Origin: Catalinimonas alkaloidigena
Lineage (GTDB): Bacteria > Bacteroidota > Bacteroidia > Cytophagales > Cyclobacteriaceae
Reading direction: 5' to 3'
NCBI RefSeq assembly: GCF_029504655.1
Contig: NZ_JAQFIL010000001.1
Coordinates: 6,639,001-6,703,000, forward strand
DNA: 64,000 nucleotides
The notes beneath the pieces are model-generated. The model did no database searches. It saw only the letters and a program-made list of their open reading frames with translations, and was not told where the DNA came from. The position numbers and the translations under genes were made by a program. Shown piece after piece: positions 36,134-44,583 of the stretch. Numbering within the stretch: position 1 is the stretch's first letter; every line of letters starts with the position of its first letter.

Positions 36134-37735
36134 TTAATTTTTCCTAAGCATTTTACCATGACGCTTATCAGAAAAAGTGCTTTCCACCAGGCTCAACTGA
36201 CCGTTGACAATCACATAATTGAAGCCTTCTGCCAATTGAAAAGGGTTTTCATAAGTTGCCGTAGCTTTTATGCCTGCGGGTGCAAATACTAAAATATCTG
36301 CTTTCTTACCTTTTGCAATAATGCCTCTATCCTCAACTCCCATAGTTTTAGCAGGCAATGAAGTCATTTTTCTGACGGCTTCTTCTAAGCTGAACAGACT
36401 ATCCTTCACCACATATTGCTCAATGATCTTGGCAAAGGTTCCATGACCACGGGGATGCCTGGAAGTAGGGCTGCCGTCCGAGCAGATCATCACCAGTGAG
36501 TCTTGGATAAGGCGGGCTTGTAACTCGTCATTCATTACAAAATAAGCTCCGGAAGCTCCTCGCGGCCCAATATCGTCAATCAGTACGTCTTCAAATGGTT
36601 TAACCAATTCTTTTGCAACCTGAGCCAACGTTTTACCCGCCCAGGGAGCTGTACCCAGTAAAGTAGCTTCAGGCCCGTTTCTCTGATTCACTTTATTTCT
36701 GAGAAACTCCTCCAGTTCACCTCTTCTGGATCTCACTATTTCTTCATAACGATTAGGCGGCAGTGCCCACTCCGGAAACACAATGCCTATTGTAGTATAG
36801 CTGGCAGTATATGGATACACATCAGCCGTGACTTCTATACCTTCCGCTCTGGCTTCATTCAATACGCGTAAGATTTCTTCCGCCCGCCGCTCTCCTTTTC
36901 CGTATACTACTTTCATATGCGAAACTTGTACCGGGCAATAACGTCCCTGTAGCAATAGCTCACGCAAGGAACTTTCAATAGCTTCATCATCCTCATTACG
37001 CACATGACTGGTGATGAATTTGCCTTTTTCACCTACTATTTTGGCAAGGTATTCCAGTTCGTAGTCAGGAGCGTAAGTACCGGGGATATATTCCAGGCCG
37101 GTCGTCATTCCGAAGCATCCCGCATCCAGGTTCATGGCTAACATCTCACCCATATCCACAATCTGCTCCTGGGTTGGTCTCGGGTTATACTTGATCCCTG
37201 ATAACATTCTCAAGGTGCCATGTCCAACAAACATAGCGATATTAACCCCGGGTATGGTATCTTCTACCTCTTGCATCCAGGCTGTCATACCCTCTTTTCC
37301 GGAACCTACCTGTCCGGGACCATCCAGTCTGGGACTATCCAGTCCGGGACTTGAGCCATCCTTGCCCAGAGAAATAGTGGTGACTCCCATCGCCAGAAAA
37401 TTTCGAAAAGCAGGCGTCTCCAGAGGATTACCATGAGCATGGGTATCTATAAAGCCAGGAGTAACAACCTTACCCGTTGCATCTATAAATCTGGTGACAC
37501 TGATGATCGCAGTGTCTACCTGTCCGACAAAAGCAATACTATCAGCTTTTACCAGCACATCTGCTGCATATGCGTCTCTACCACTGCCATCTATAACTTG
37601 CCCATTTTTGATGAGCAAATCATATTGGCCCACCTGGTGCTTTTGTACAAATTTTTCAAATGCAGAGGGCTTTTTTGTACAGGCACTGATCATCAATATA
37701 CTTAAGAACAGATATATAGTGTACACATTTCTCAT
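36134..37735 (-). CDS. N-acyl-D-amino-acid deacylase family amidohydrolase, lipoprotein
   Basis: I place the start at the ATG at 37735, 4 nt after the DoxX stop; this gives a lipoprotein signal (ILMISAC, Cys19) and 533 aa. The longer frame only overlaps doxX. Metal site: HxH in GFIDTHAHG (His99, His101), later ITSHVRNEDDE and VSHMKVVYG, and the catalytic Asp in MICSDGSPTSRHPRGHG. The C-terminal small beta-domain has KKADILVFAPAGI. It would hydrolyse N-acylated D-amino acids or similar amides outside the inner membrane. An in-frame tandem repeat of 15 nt lies at 37312-37356, next to the active-site loop. Confidence 0.9.
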   Translation of the reverse strand: MRNVYTIYLFLSILMISACTKKPSAFEKFVQKHQVGQYDLLIKNGQVIDGSGRDAYAADVLVKADSIAFVGQVDTAIISVTRFIDATGKVVTPGFIDTHAHGNPLETPAFRNFLAMGVTTISLGKDGSSPGLDSPRLDGPGQVGSGKEGMTAWMQEVEDTIPGVNIAMFVGHGTLRMLSGIKYNPRPTQEQIVDMGEMLAMNLDAGCFGMTTGLEYIPGTYAPDYELEYLAKIVGEKGKFITSHVRNEDDEAIESSLRELLLQGRYCPVQVSHMKVVYGKGERRAEEILRVLNEARAEGIEVTADVYPYTASYTTIGIVFPEWALPPNRYEEIVRSRRGELEEFLRNKVNQRNGPEATLLGTAPWAGKTLAQVAKELVKPFEDVLIDDIGPRGASGAYFVMNDELQARLIQDSLVMICSDGSPTSRHPRGHGTFAKIIEQYVVKDSLFSLEEAVRKMTSLPAKTMGVEDRGIIAKGKKADILVFAPAGIKATATYENPFQLAEGFNYVIVNGQLSLVESTFSDKRHGKMLRKN

Positions 37736-37739
37736 TGCG

Positions 37740-38132
37740 CTAGCTCTTTTTACTGAGTCTGTATTTACCGGATCCGATGAAGATAAGGCTAAAGAAAAGG
37801 ATCGCAGCCTCAATAGCATGGGATGAGCCCGCAAGGCCATCTCCCTGCGCCAGGTGACGGGTAGAAGCCACAATCATGGTGATAAACAACAGTATGCAGG
37901 CTGGCACATAGAAGATGCCCAATATAAGACAAAGCCCGCCTACAGCCTCAGCAAAACCAGCCATAAATCCCCAAAAAGCAGGGGCAAAGGTAATTCCCAG
38001 ATATTTCATATTATTACCAATCGCTTCCCATCTCTCGGGACCACCCATTAGCTTAGGTGCCCCATGAACAATAAACATCGCTCCTATTCCAACTCTTAAA
38101 ATCAATAAACCTAAATGATATTGGTTTTTCAT
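37740..38132 (-). CDS. DoxX family membrane protein
   Basis: A 130-aa inner-membrane protein with four hydrophobic segments. I use the ATG at 38132 (MKNQYHLGLLILRVG), since the longer frame runs through the PLDc_N gene and has no family-like sequence. GAMFIVHGAPKLMGGPERW and AGFAEAVGGLCLILG are DoxX signatures. The family is linked to redox or thiol stress in other bacteria. It is followed at 4 nt by the deacylase gene and belongs to the run that starts with the RND adaptor. Confidence 0.9.
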   Translation of the reverse strand: MKNQYHLGLLILRVGIGAMFIVHGAPKLMGGPERWEAIGNNMKYLGITFAPAFWGFMAGFAEAVGGLCLILGIFYVPACILLFITMIVASTRHLAQGDGLAGSSHAIEAAILFFSLIFIGSGKYRLSKKS

Positions 38133-38209
38133 TGGTTTTCTCTTTTTTAAAATAGTATTGTATAGCTTAAAAAAGCACAAGTCCTTTACGCCTCTTTCAC
38201 ATACAAAAT

Positions 38210-38419
38210 TTAGTGCGTCTGCTTTCTTAGAAAAAAATAGAGTACTGAGCCAATCAATGGAAGCAAGATCACGATAGCTATCCATACCCATCTGTAGGTA
38301 TTGCTTTTAAAAGAGCCTTGTACAATGTCTTTCAATGTGGCCAGCCAGGTTCCGATGATAAGCGCACTCAAGCTCAATAATAGTAAAGGCTCCCAGCCAT
38401 TCAAAGCACCGAGAGCCAT
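38210..38419 (-). CDS. Small PLDc_N-domain membrane protein
   Basis: About 69 aa from the ATG at 38419 (MALGALNGWEPLLLLSL); a GTG at 38449 that overlaps the tolC stop would give 79. Two membrane segments with the PLDc_N signature WVWIAIVILLPLIGSVLYFFLR. Stand-alone PLDc_N proteins carry no catalytic domain and their role is unknown. It sits between the tolC-like gene and doxX. Confidence 0.8.
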   Translation of the reverse strand: MALGALNGWEPLLLLSLSALIIGTWLATLKDIVQGSFKSNTYRWVWIAIVILLPLIGSVLYFFLRKQTH

Positions 38420-38448
38420 TAATAATATTTCTGTGTTAGAATAATACA

Positions 38449-39825
38449 CTACTCTAGGTTCTCGTATTCATTTAAGATACCGCCTGTAAGTCTGAGTAAT
38501 TCAGTTTCTGACTCTAACATATTGTATTTGGCCTGTGCATTTGCAAGGGCAGTATTCAAATAGTTGACCTGAATCTGGCGGTAGTCAAAGGAGTTGATCG
38601 TTCCGTTTTTATAACGCTCTTCAGCCAGCTCAAGATTGAGTTCGGAGCTGCGGATGTTTTCCTGAGAAATCGCCAGTAGCTTTTGCCGTACATTGTACAG
38701 ATCATAGGTAGCGACCAGATCATTACGCAGACTTAACTTAAGCTGATCTATTTGTAACTGGCTGATTCGCTCAGTCGTGTAAGCATTTTCTATATTACGA
38801 CGGACCCTTCCACCATCAAATAGTAAATAGTTTACGGTAAAGCCGACTGAATAATTGGTAGTGGTTTGGGTAGTTACCAGATCACGAGTACTACTCCCAC
38901 CGTCTCCAAAATCAGGAAACCGGGCCTGAGAAAAGTCTTGCCTGCTCAGATCGTAAGAAGCATTGGCATTTAGTGACAAACGAGGGTATAGTTCTGTTTT
39001 GGCAAGGCGGGTATCTGTCCGAGCGAGTTCAAGGTTTAAAAACTGGTTTTCTAAATTCGTATTGCTTGTCACCATTTTATCGTACATCACCTCCAGATCA
39101 TATTGGGTAGGGTCTATTTCCAGGCTATCAGTGAGCTCATAAGCGTTATTAATAGGCTGTCCCATCAGCAAGTTCAGAGTACGCCTTGCGTTCAGGTAAT
39201 TGACTTCCTGAGTCACATAATTAGATGAGTCTGTCAGGAAGGCATTCTGTTCCTGGAGAATATCAAACGTAACCGCACTCCCCAGCTCTCCTTTTAACTT
39301 GATATATTGATAACGATCTTTAGAAAGGGTAAACACTTTTTCCAACACATCTAGCCTTTCCTGTTCCAGCTTCACAAAATAATACTGGGTAATAATGGCC
39401 TGCACGGTATTTTCTACGATCAGTTGAGCATTCCCCATACTCAGTTCCTGTAGTTTTTGCAGGCGCTCCCTGGTAATCTGAACCCGGAAGCCGTCAAATA
39501 GTACCCAGCTTACACTGATGCCCGGCCCCAGACTGTTGGATATGGAAAGTCCGGTAGGCTGGAAGGGGTTAGCAGCGTTTTGAACATCTCTAAAGTTGTT
39601 ATTTTGAGACATACTGAAGTTGATGGTAGGCCAACGGCCGGCAGCACCCCAATTATTATTATTCTTGGCAATCTCTACATTCAGGGCTTCTATCTGTATG
39701 TCAAAGTTATTGGCCAGGCCCAGTTGAATGGCATCTGAGAGAGAAAGTTGTTCCTGGGCGTAGCTTTTACAAGCTAGTACCAATACTATTCCTAAAGAAA
39801 GAATAAGCTTTTTTTGAATATTCAC
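38449..39825 (-). CDS. TolC-family outer-membrane efflux protein
   Basis: An outer-membrane channel that would complete the RND pump encoded upstream. I prefer the GTG at 39825, which directly opens the signal peptide (NIQKKLILSLGIVLVLACKSYAQ), over the GTG at 39885, giving 458 aa. Two OEP repeats can be read: LSLSDAIQLGLANNFDIQ near the N-terminus and the second half after LYPRLSLNANASY, each with long helical stretches. The gene follows the pump gene with an intervening hairpin at 39851-39886. Confidence 0.93.
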   Translation of the reverse strand: MNIQKKLILSLGIVLVLACKSYAQEQLSLSDAIQLGLANNFDIQIEALNVEIAKNNNNWGAAGRWPTINFSMSQNNNFRDVQNAANPFQPTGLSISNSLGPGISVSWVLFDGFRVQITRERLQKLQELSMGNAQLIVENTVQAIITQYYFVKLEQERLDVLEKVFTLSKDRYQYIKLKGELGSAVTFDILQEQNAFLTDSSNYVTQEVNYLNARRTLNLLMGQPINNAYELTDSLEIDPTQYDLEVMYDKMVTSNTNLENQFLNLELARTDTRLAKTELYPRLSLNANASYDLSRQDFSQARFPDFGDGGSSTRDLVTTQTTTNYSVGFTVNYLLFDGGRVRRNIENAYTTERISQLQIDQLKLSLRNDLVATYDLYNVRQKLLAISQENIRSSELNLELAEERYKNGTINSFDYRQIQVNYLNTALANAQAKYNMLESETELLRLTGGILNEYENLE

Positions 39826-39850
39826 GATAAGTGTAGTTTTTGAGGATAGA

Positions 39851-39886
39851 GAAAGCCACCCAGTATTAATCTCGGTGGCTCTCACA
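39851..39886 (-). promoter_or_regulatory. Hairpin between the RND pump and tolC-like genes
   Basis: AGCCACC and GGTGGCT form a 7-bp stem, with further pairing of the outer GAGA/TCTC-like bases, over a loop of about 15 nt, just after the pump stop codon. No T-run follows on the minus strand, so it is more likely an mRNA stabiliser or partial attenuator than a full terminator. Confidence 0.5.
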
Positions 39887-39888
39887 AA

Positions 39889-42800
39889 TTATAGGCTTTG
39901 CAATCTTCTTTTCTCTTTAATCGCTGGCTCTACATCTTCGGCAGTGGGAATATGCAGTGGCTCTTCAGGGTTCATCCATTTATTCAGCCTGGCCAAGCCG
40001 CGGTTGACACCCAGCTTAATATCATTGAAAACTAACATAAATACCGGGAAGAAGAGCAGGATAAGTAAAGTACCGAACATCACTCCATAAGCAACTGATA
40101 TAGCCATAGGAATCAGAAATTGAGCCTGAAAGCTTTTCTCCAGTATCAGCGGAAATAAACCAGCTACGGTGGTGATAGAAGTAAGTAATATTGCCCGGAA
40201 ACGAGATATTCCCGCATCATGGGCAGCTTCTTCCACCGTCATGCCTTCTGTCAGGTTACGGTTATACTTATCCAGCATGACTACCGCATCATTTATAATC
40301 ACTCCTGATAATGCTATCATACCGTAAACGCTCAGGATAGACACCGGCTGCGCATGGATAAAGTGTCCGATTGCAGCACACACTAAGCCTAAAGGAATCA
40401 GTAACAGGATCAAGCCTGCCTGATAGAGTGAGCGGAAAGAAAGTGTAATGGTCAGAATCATCATGATAAATGCCACTGGAAAAATCTTAGCGAATGAGTC
40501 TGCTGTACGTGCCGATCTACGCTGCTGCCCCTCAAAAGAGTAAGTAACTCCCGGGTATTTCGCCAGAATAGGCGTAAGAATATCTCTTTCCACCTTCTCA
40601 ATAATAGGCGGCACTGCCTCATAGGGATCTACCAGATCGGCAATAATACGTACTTCACGTTTACCATTGAAATGGTTGATATTAATTACCCCACGTTCAA
40701 TTGCGTAATCTGCCAGCTCATTCAATGGGTATTCATTTCCATTGGTATCTTTGATTTTCATAGATTCCATCTGTGAGATCGTCAGACGGTCTTCTTCCGG
40801 GTAACGCACCCATATTCTCACCTCATCCGTACCGATGATCAGCCGCTGAGCCTCTTCTCCAAAAAAAGCCTGACGGATCTGGTTGGTAATATCCTGCTGT
40901 GAGAATCCCAGAAAATACGCTTTAGGTTTCAGCGACAACTGCAATTCCCTTTGTCCTGAGGCGGTATTGTCCTGTATGTCTTTGAGCGAAGAAATGTTAG
41001 CAATTTCTGCTTTTACTTCCTCTTTAGCAGCCATCAAGTTTTCCAGATTACTGCCTAACAAGGCCAGGTCAAAAGGATTACCGAAACGGTTTTGCCCTCC
41101 CACAGAAAACTTCTGTGCTTCAGGCACTGGCCCAATCTTCTGACGAATGCGGTTAGCGATCTCGAAACTGGAGATATCTTCAATATCTTCCATATCTATG
41201 AGGTTCACCTGAACGTGTCCGGTATGTCCCCCTCTCTCAGCATCTCCCCTTCCTCCGTCGCTTCCTACATTACGGTCCAGTGTTTTGATAAGGGACAGAT
41301 CGCTCCCTCGGTCTTCTTTGATCTCCTCATTCACTTCCCATATCACGTTTTCAAACCTTCTGAGGTAGTCTTCTGTAATATTTTCTCTTGTACCCGGCTT
41401 TAGTACGAGTGATACATTGAAGTTATCGAAAGGAATAGACGGGAAGAAGGTAAATCTAATAATACCGCCCTGAAACATACCTAGCACCATCATAAATATC
41501 GCGATAGGAATGGTAAAAGAGACCCACTTGTAACGAATCAGAAAGCCCAGTGCTCTGCCATACACTTTATCACGCAGGTACTTGATGCCTTTATCCAACC
41601 CTCCTCTTATTTTGTCTTTGTTTGGTTTGCCTTCTTTCTTTTGCAGCGCTTTACCGGTAGCCAGGTGTGAGGGAAGTACAAAGAATGCTTCTACCAGCGA
41701 GAATGCCAGACAGCCGATTACTACAATAGCCATTTCGGTGGTAAAGCCTTCATTGTCCAGCAGCATCAACGGGATAAAAGCAATGATTGTGGTGGTAACT
41801 GAGGTAAATACTGAGGGGAGCATTTCTACGGTTCCGTCCACAGCGGCACGGATTGGGTTTTTACCCCGTTCAGCATGCGTATAAATATTTTCCGCGATCA
41901 CAATTCCATCATCTACCAATATACCTACCACGAGAATCATCCCGAAGAGGGAAAGCATGTTGATGGTAATGCCTACCATATTACCAATAATAAACATCCC
42001 CAGGAAAGAGATAGGAATACCGATGGCTACCCAGAAGGACAAGCGAAGGCTCAGAAAAAGGCCTAGCGCTACCAAAACCAGCAAAAGGCCTACTCCTCCA
42101 TTACTTAGCAGCAAACTCACCCGCTGTTGTAGCAGTTCGTTGAAGTCAAAGCTGGCAAAGAGTTCAAAATTATCCTTCTCAGCATTATACTCTTCAATGT
42201 ATTCAGAGACAAATTCAGAGATCTCCTGAAGGTCTTCTTCCTGAAGTTTTTCTATACTGATGGAGACTGCCCGCTGACCGTTAGAATAAGAACGGTTGGG
42301 GGTATCAGCGAACTGCAAGGTGATATTGGCTATATCACGAAGGAGTAAATTACTACCATCAGGGTTGGCCCTCAAAACAATTCTCCCTATCTCTTCGGGA
42401 GCATTTTCTTTAGCATTAGCGCGTATTCTGATTTCTTCTTCCAGGGTTTTGATCGCTCCACCTGAAATATCACGGTTATTAAAGCGAATCGCATTAGCCA
42501 CCTGACTAAAGGTGAGTCCATAGCGGGAAAGGTCATCTTCAGAAACCTCTACTGAAATTTCCAGGTCGGGATAGCCAAAGACAGAAATCTGTGAGACTAC
42601 ACCCGAGTTCAGAAAATCGTCTTCTATGAGCTCAGCTTCTTCTTTAAGCCTCTTCAGGCTTACATTACTATTGTCGCTGCCCCTGAGTGTCAGGAAAGCC
42701 ACCCGGGTACTGCCGAAAGAACGGTCTTTAACGACAATGGGCTTCTCCGCACCCACAGGGTAAGAGTTGATGCCATCTACCGCGTTTTTTACCTCTGTCA

Positions 42801-43116
42801 GCACCTCGTCAATGTCATATTCATCCATCGTTCTTATTCTGATGGATGCGGAGTTCTCGGAGGACGTAGAGGTCACTTCTTCAATACCGGTCACACCTTT
42901 TAGTGCTTCCTCTACTTTGATGGTAATTCCTTCTTCCATCTCTTCAGGAGAAGCACCCGGATAGGTAACCCTTACAGAAATGTCGCGGGGCTTGGTCTCT
43001 GGGAAGAAAGACATATTGATGCTTAAAAAGCCCAGCGTACCGAAAATAACGATAATCGCCAGAATCGCATTGGCCCAGATGGGGTAGCGAACAAAAAACT
43101 CAACTACTTTCCTCAT
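39889..43116 (-). CDS. RND-family efflux pump, inner-membrane subunit
   Basis: A 1075-aa proton-driven exporter of the AcrB/MexB superfamily. N-terminal FFVRYPIWANAILAIIVIFG is the first membrane helix; FPETKPRDISVRVTYPGASPEEME starts the porter domain; the proton-relay aspartates are in GILVDDGIVIAENI, and the second membrane set repeats the pattern (ALSGVIINDAVVMLDKYN). Its start overlaps the adaptor stop by 4 nt. The large divergence among such pumps prevents naming the substrate; metals are unlikely as no Met/His-rich region is evident. Confidence 0.96.
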   Translation of the reverse strand: MRKVVEFFVRYPIWANAILAIIVIFGTLGFLSINMSFFPETKPRDISVRVTYPGASPEEMEEGITIKVEEALKGVTGIEEVTSTSSENSASIRIRTMDEYDIDEVLTEVKNAVDGINSYPVGAEKPIVVKDRSFGSTRVAFLTLRGSDNSNVSLKRLKEEAELIEDDFLNSGVVSQISVFGYPDLEISVEVSEDDLSRYGLTFSQVANAIRFNNRDISGGAIKTLEEEIRIRANAKENAPEEIGRIVLRANPDGSNLLLRDIANITLQFADTPNRSYSNGQRAVSISIEKLQEEDLQEISEFVSEYIEEYNAEKDNFELFASFDFNELLQQRVSLLLSNGGVGLLLVLVALGLFLSLRLSFWVAIGIPISFLGMFIIGNMVGITINMLSLFGMILVVGILVDDGIVIAENIYTHAERGKNPIRAAVDGTVEMLPSVFTSVTTTIIAFIPLMLLDNEGFTTEMAIVVIGCLAFSLVEAFFVLPSHLATGKALQKKEGKPNKDKIRGGLDKGIKYLRDKVYGRALGFLIRYKWVSFTIPIAIFMMVLGMFQGGIIRFTFFPSIPFDNFNVSLVLKPGTRENITEDYLRRFENVIWEVNEEIKEDRGSDLSLIKTLDRNVGSDGGRGDAERGGHTGHVQVNLIDMEDIEDISSFEIANRIRQKIGPVPEAQKFSVGGQNRFGNPFDLALLGSNLENLMAAKEEVKAEIANISSLKDIQDNTASGQRELQLSLKPKAYFLGFSQQDITNQIRQAFFGEEAQRLIIGTDEVRIWVRYPEEDRLTISQMESMKIKDTNGNEYPLNELADYAIERGVININHFNGKREVRIIADLVDPYEAVPPIIEKVERDILTPILAKYPGVTYSFEGQQRRSARTADSFAKIFPVAFIMMILTITLSFRSLYQAGLILLLIPLGLVCAAIGHFIHAQPVSILSVYGMIALSGVIINDAVVMLDKYNRNLTEGMTVEEAAHDAGISRFRAILLTSITTVAGLFPLILEKSFQAQFLIPMAISVAYGVMFGTLLILLFFPVFMLVFNDIKLGVNRGLARLNKWMNPEEPLHIPTAEDVEPAIKEKRRLQSL

Positions 43117-44336
43117 GATGCATTAGGGGTTTGGTCGGGCTGGGCAGTATCGCTCTGAGAAGTCCGGGGGGTATTAGCACCCTGACCCTGTGGTTGAGTT
43201 TCAAATGTCGTAACCTTCATGTTTTCAATAGCATTTGCCGGTGCTTCTATCACCAGGCTATCTCCCTGGTTCACTCCATTTGCTTCCAGAGGACTGATCA
43301 GTACCTGATCACGGGTGATTTTTTCAATATTTACCTTTCTGGTCTTAAGTACGCCACCATCTACTACGAAAACTTCATTTTCATTCATCAATACACGACG
43401 GGGAACTTCCATCGCACTTTCCAGTCGGCTGCCGGGTATCACCGCCCTCATGTACATACCATCGTACAAACCACTTTGAGGCCCAGTACTCACATTTACA
43501 TATACATTAATAGATTGGGTATTGGGGTTAACATAATCTCCCACACGTACCACTTCACCTTTCCAACTGACACTACCATCTTCGGTAGTTACTTCCGCCG
43601 GGCTACCTTCTTCAATCCACTTCACCTCATGGATTTCTACAGGAATTTCTAACTCCAGCTGGTCAGTCCGAATGATGCTGGCGATGGTCGTTCCCGGGCT
43701 TACAATGGTTCCTACCTCAAGATTTATCGTAGTGATACTGCCATCATAAGGAGCGTAAATCGTGTACTTGCGCAGATTTTCCTCCAGGCTTTTGATGTTA
43801 TAGTAATCGCTCAAAATATTTTTGGTAGCCAGGAAAGTTTTCACCTGATTACTCCTGATCTCGGGCAGTTCAGGTAAAGGTTTGTCAATCTCTATACTTT
43901 CAAAATATTTTAGAAAGTCAGGATAATGGTCAGAGAAGTCAATCTTGACATCAGGCAGACTGGAGGCCAGCAGGTTGAGAAACTCACTTTTACGGGCTTG
44001 TAATGTCAGCCTTGCCTCTTCTCCGTAAATGCGGCACAGGATCTGACCTCTTCTGAAATTGGTGCCGGGTTTAAGTGGGATTGAGCCGGGCAGCAGCCTG
44101 CCCCCCACCTCAGCAATTACGTTAAGGCTCTGGGAGGAGGCAATACGTCCGTAGGCAACTACTTCGGTATCTACTTCTCGGTAGTCTACCTGATTTACCT
44201 TTACATAGTTTGTAGAGACTGCCTTGGGTCTTTCAGGAGGAAGCTCCTTCATGCCAGCAAATTGTTTCATGGCAAAAAAGCCCCCACCCAATATGAGTAT
44301 GGCTATTGCAAATACTGTTACTTTCCTGCGATTCAT
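43113..44336 (-). CDS. RND efflux periplasmic adaptor subunit
   Basis: Membrane-fusion protein of the pump. I start at the ATG at 44336, which begins the signal anchor (VTVFAIAILILGGGFFAM); this gives 407 aa. The two lipoyl halves are readable (VVAYGRIASSQSLNVIAEVGG and TIYAPYDGSITTINLEVG), followed by a beta-barrel domain and a Pro/Gln/Thr-rich tail. It heads the operon adaptor-pump-tolC-PLDc_N-doxX-deacylase. Promoter probably in 44337-44583. Confidence 0.95.
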   Translation of the reverse strand: MNRRKVTVFAIAILILGGGFFAMKQFAGMKELPPERPKAVSTNYVKVNQVDYREVDTEVVAYGRIASSQSLNVIAEVGGRLLPGSIPLKPGTNFRRGQILCRIYGEEARLTLQARKSEFLNLLASSLPDVKIDFSDHYPDFLKYFESIEIDKPLPELPEIRSNQVKTFLATKNILSDYYNIKSLEENLRKYTIYAPYDGSITTINLEVGTIVSPGTTIASIIRTDQLELEIPVEIHEVKWIEEGSPAEVTTEDGSVSWKGEVVRVGDYVNPNTQSINVYVNVSTGPQSGLYDGMYMRAVIPGSRLESAMEVPRRVLMNENEVFVVDGGVLKTRKVNIEKITRDQVLISPLEANGVNQGDSLVIEAPANAIENMKVTTFETQPQGQGANTPRTSQSDTAQPDQTPNAS

Positions 44337-44583
44337 CTTGATGGTAGTGGAATTAAATTGCAAACTAATTATGCTTACGCAAAGCTTGATAAGCGTTTCT
44401 TAATCTTATACGAAATGGCGCTTTTTATAGACTAACTCTGGACAAATGTAGACAATAGAAAAAACTTTATTTAGAGAATATTCAGAACATTCTCATATTC
44501 GTTTTGGTTTCGGCAAATAGTTCGTCTTTTTGTTTAATTTTTATTAAACCCCTTCCTTAACTCCTGGAAAGCACCTCAGACCG

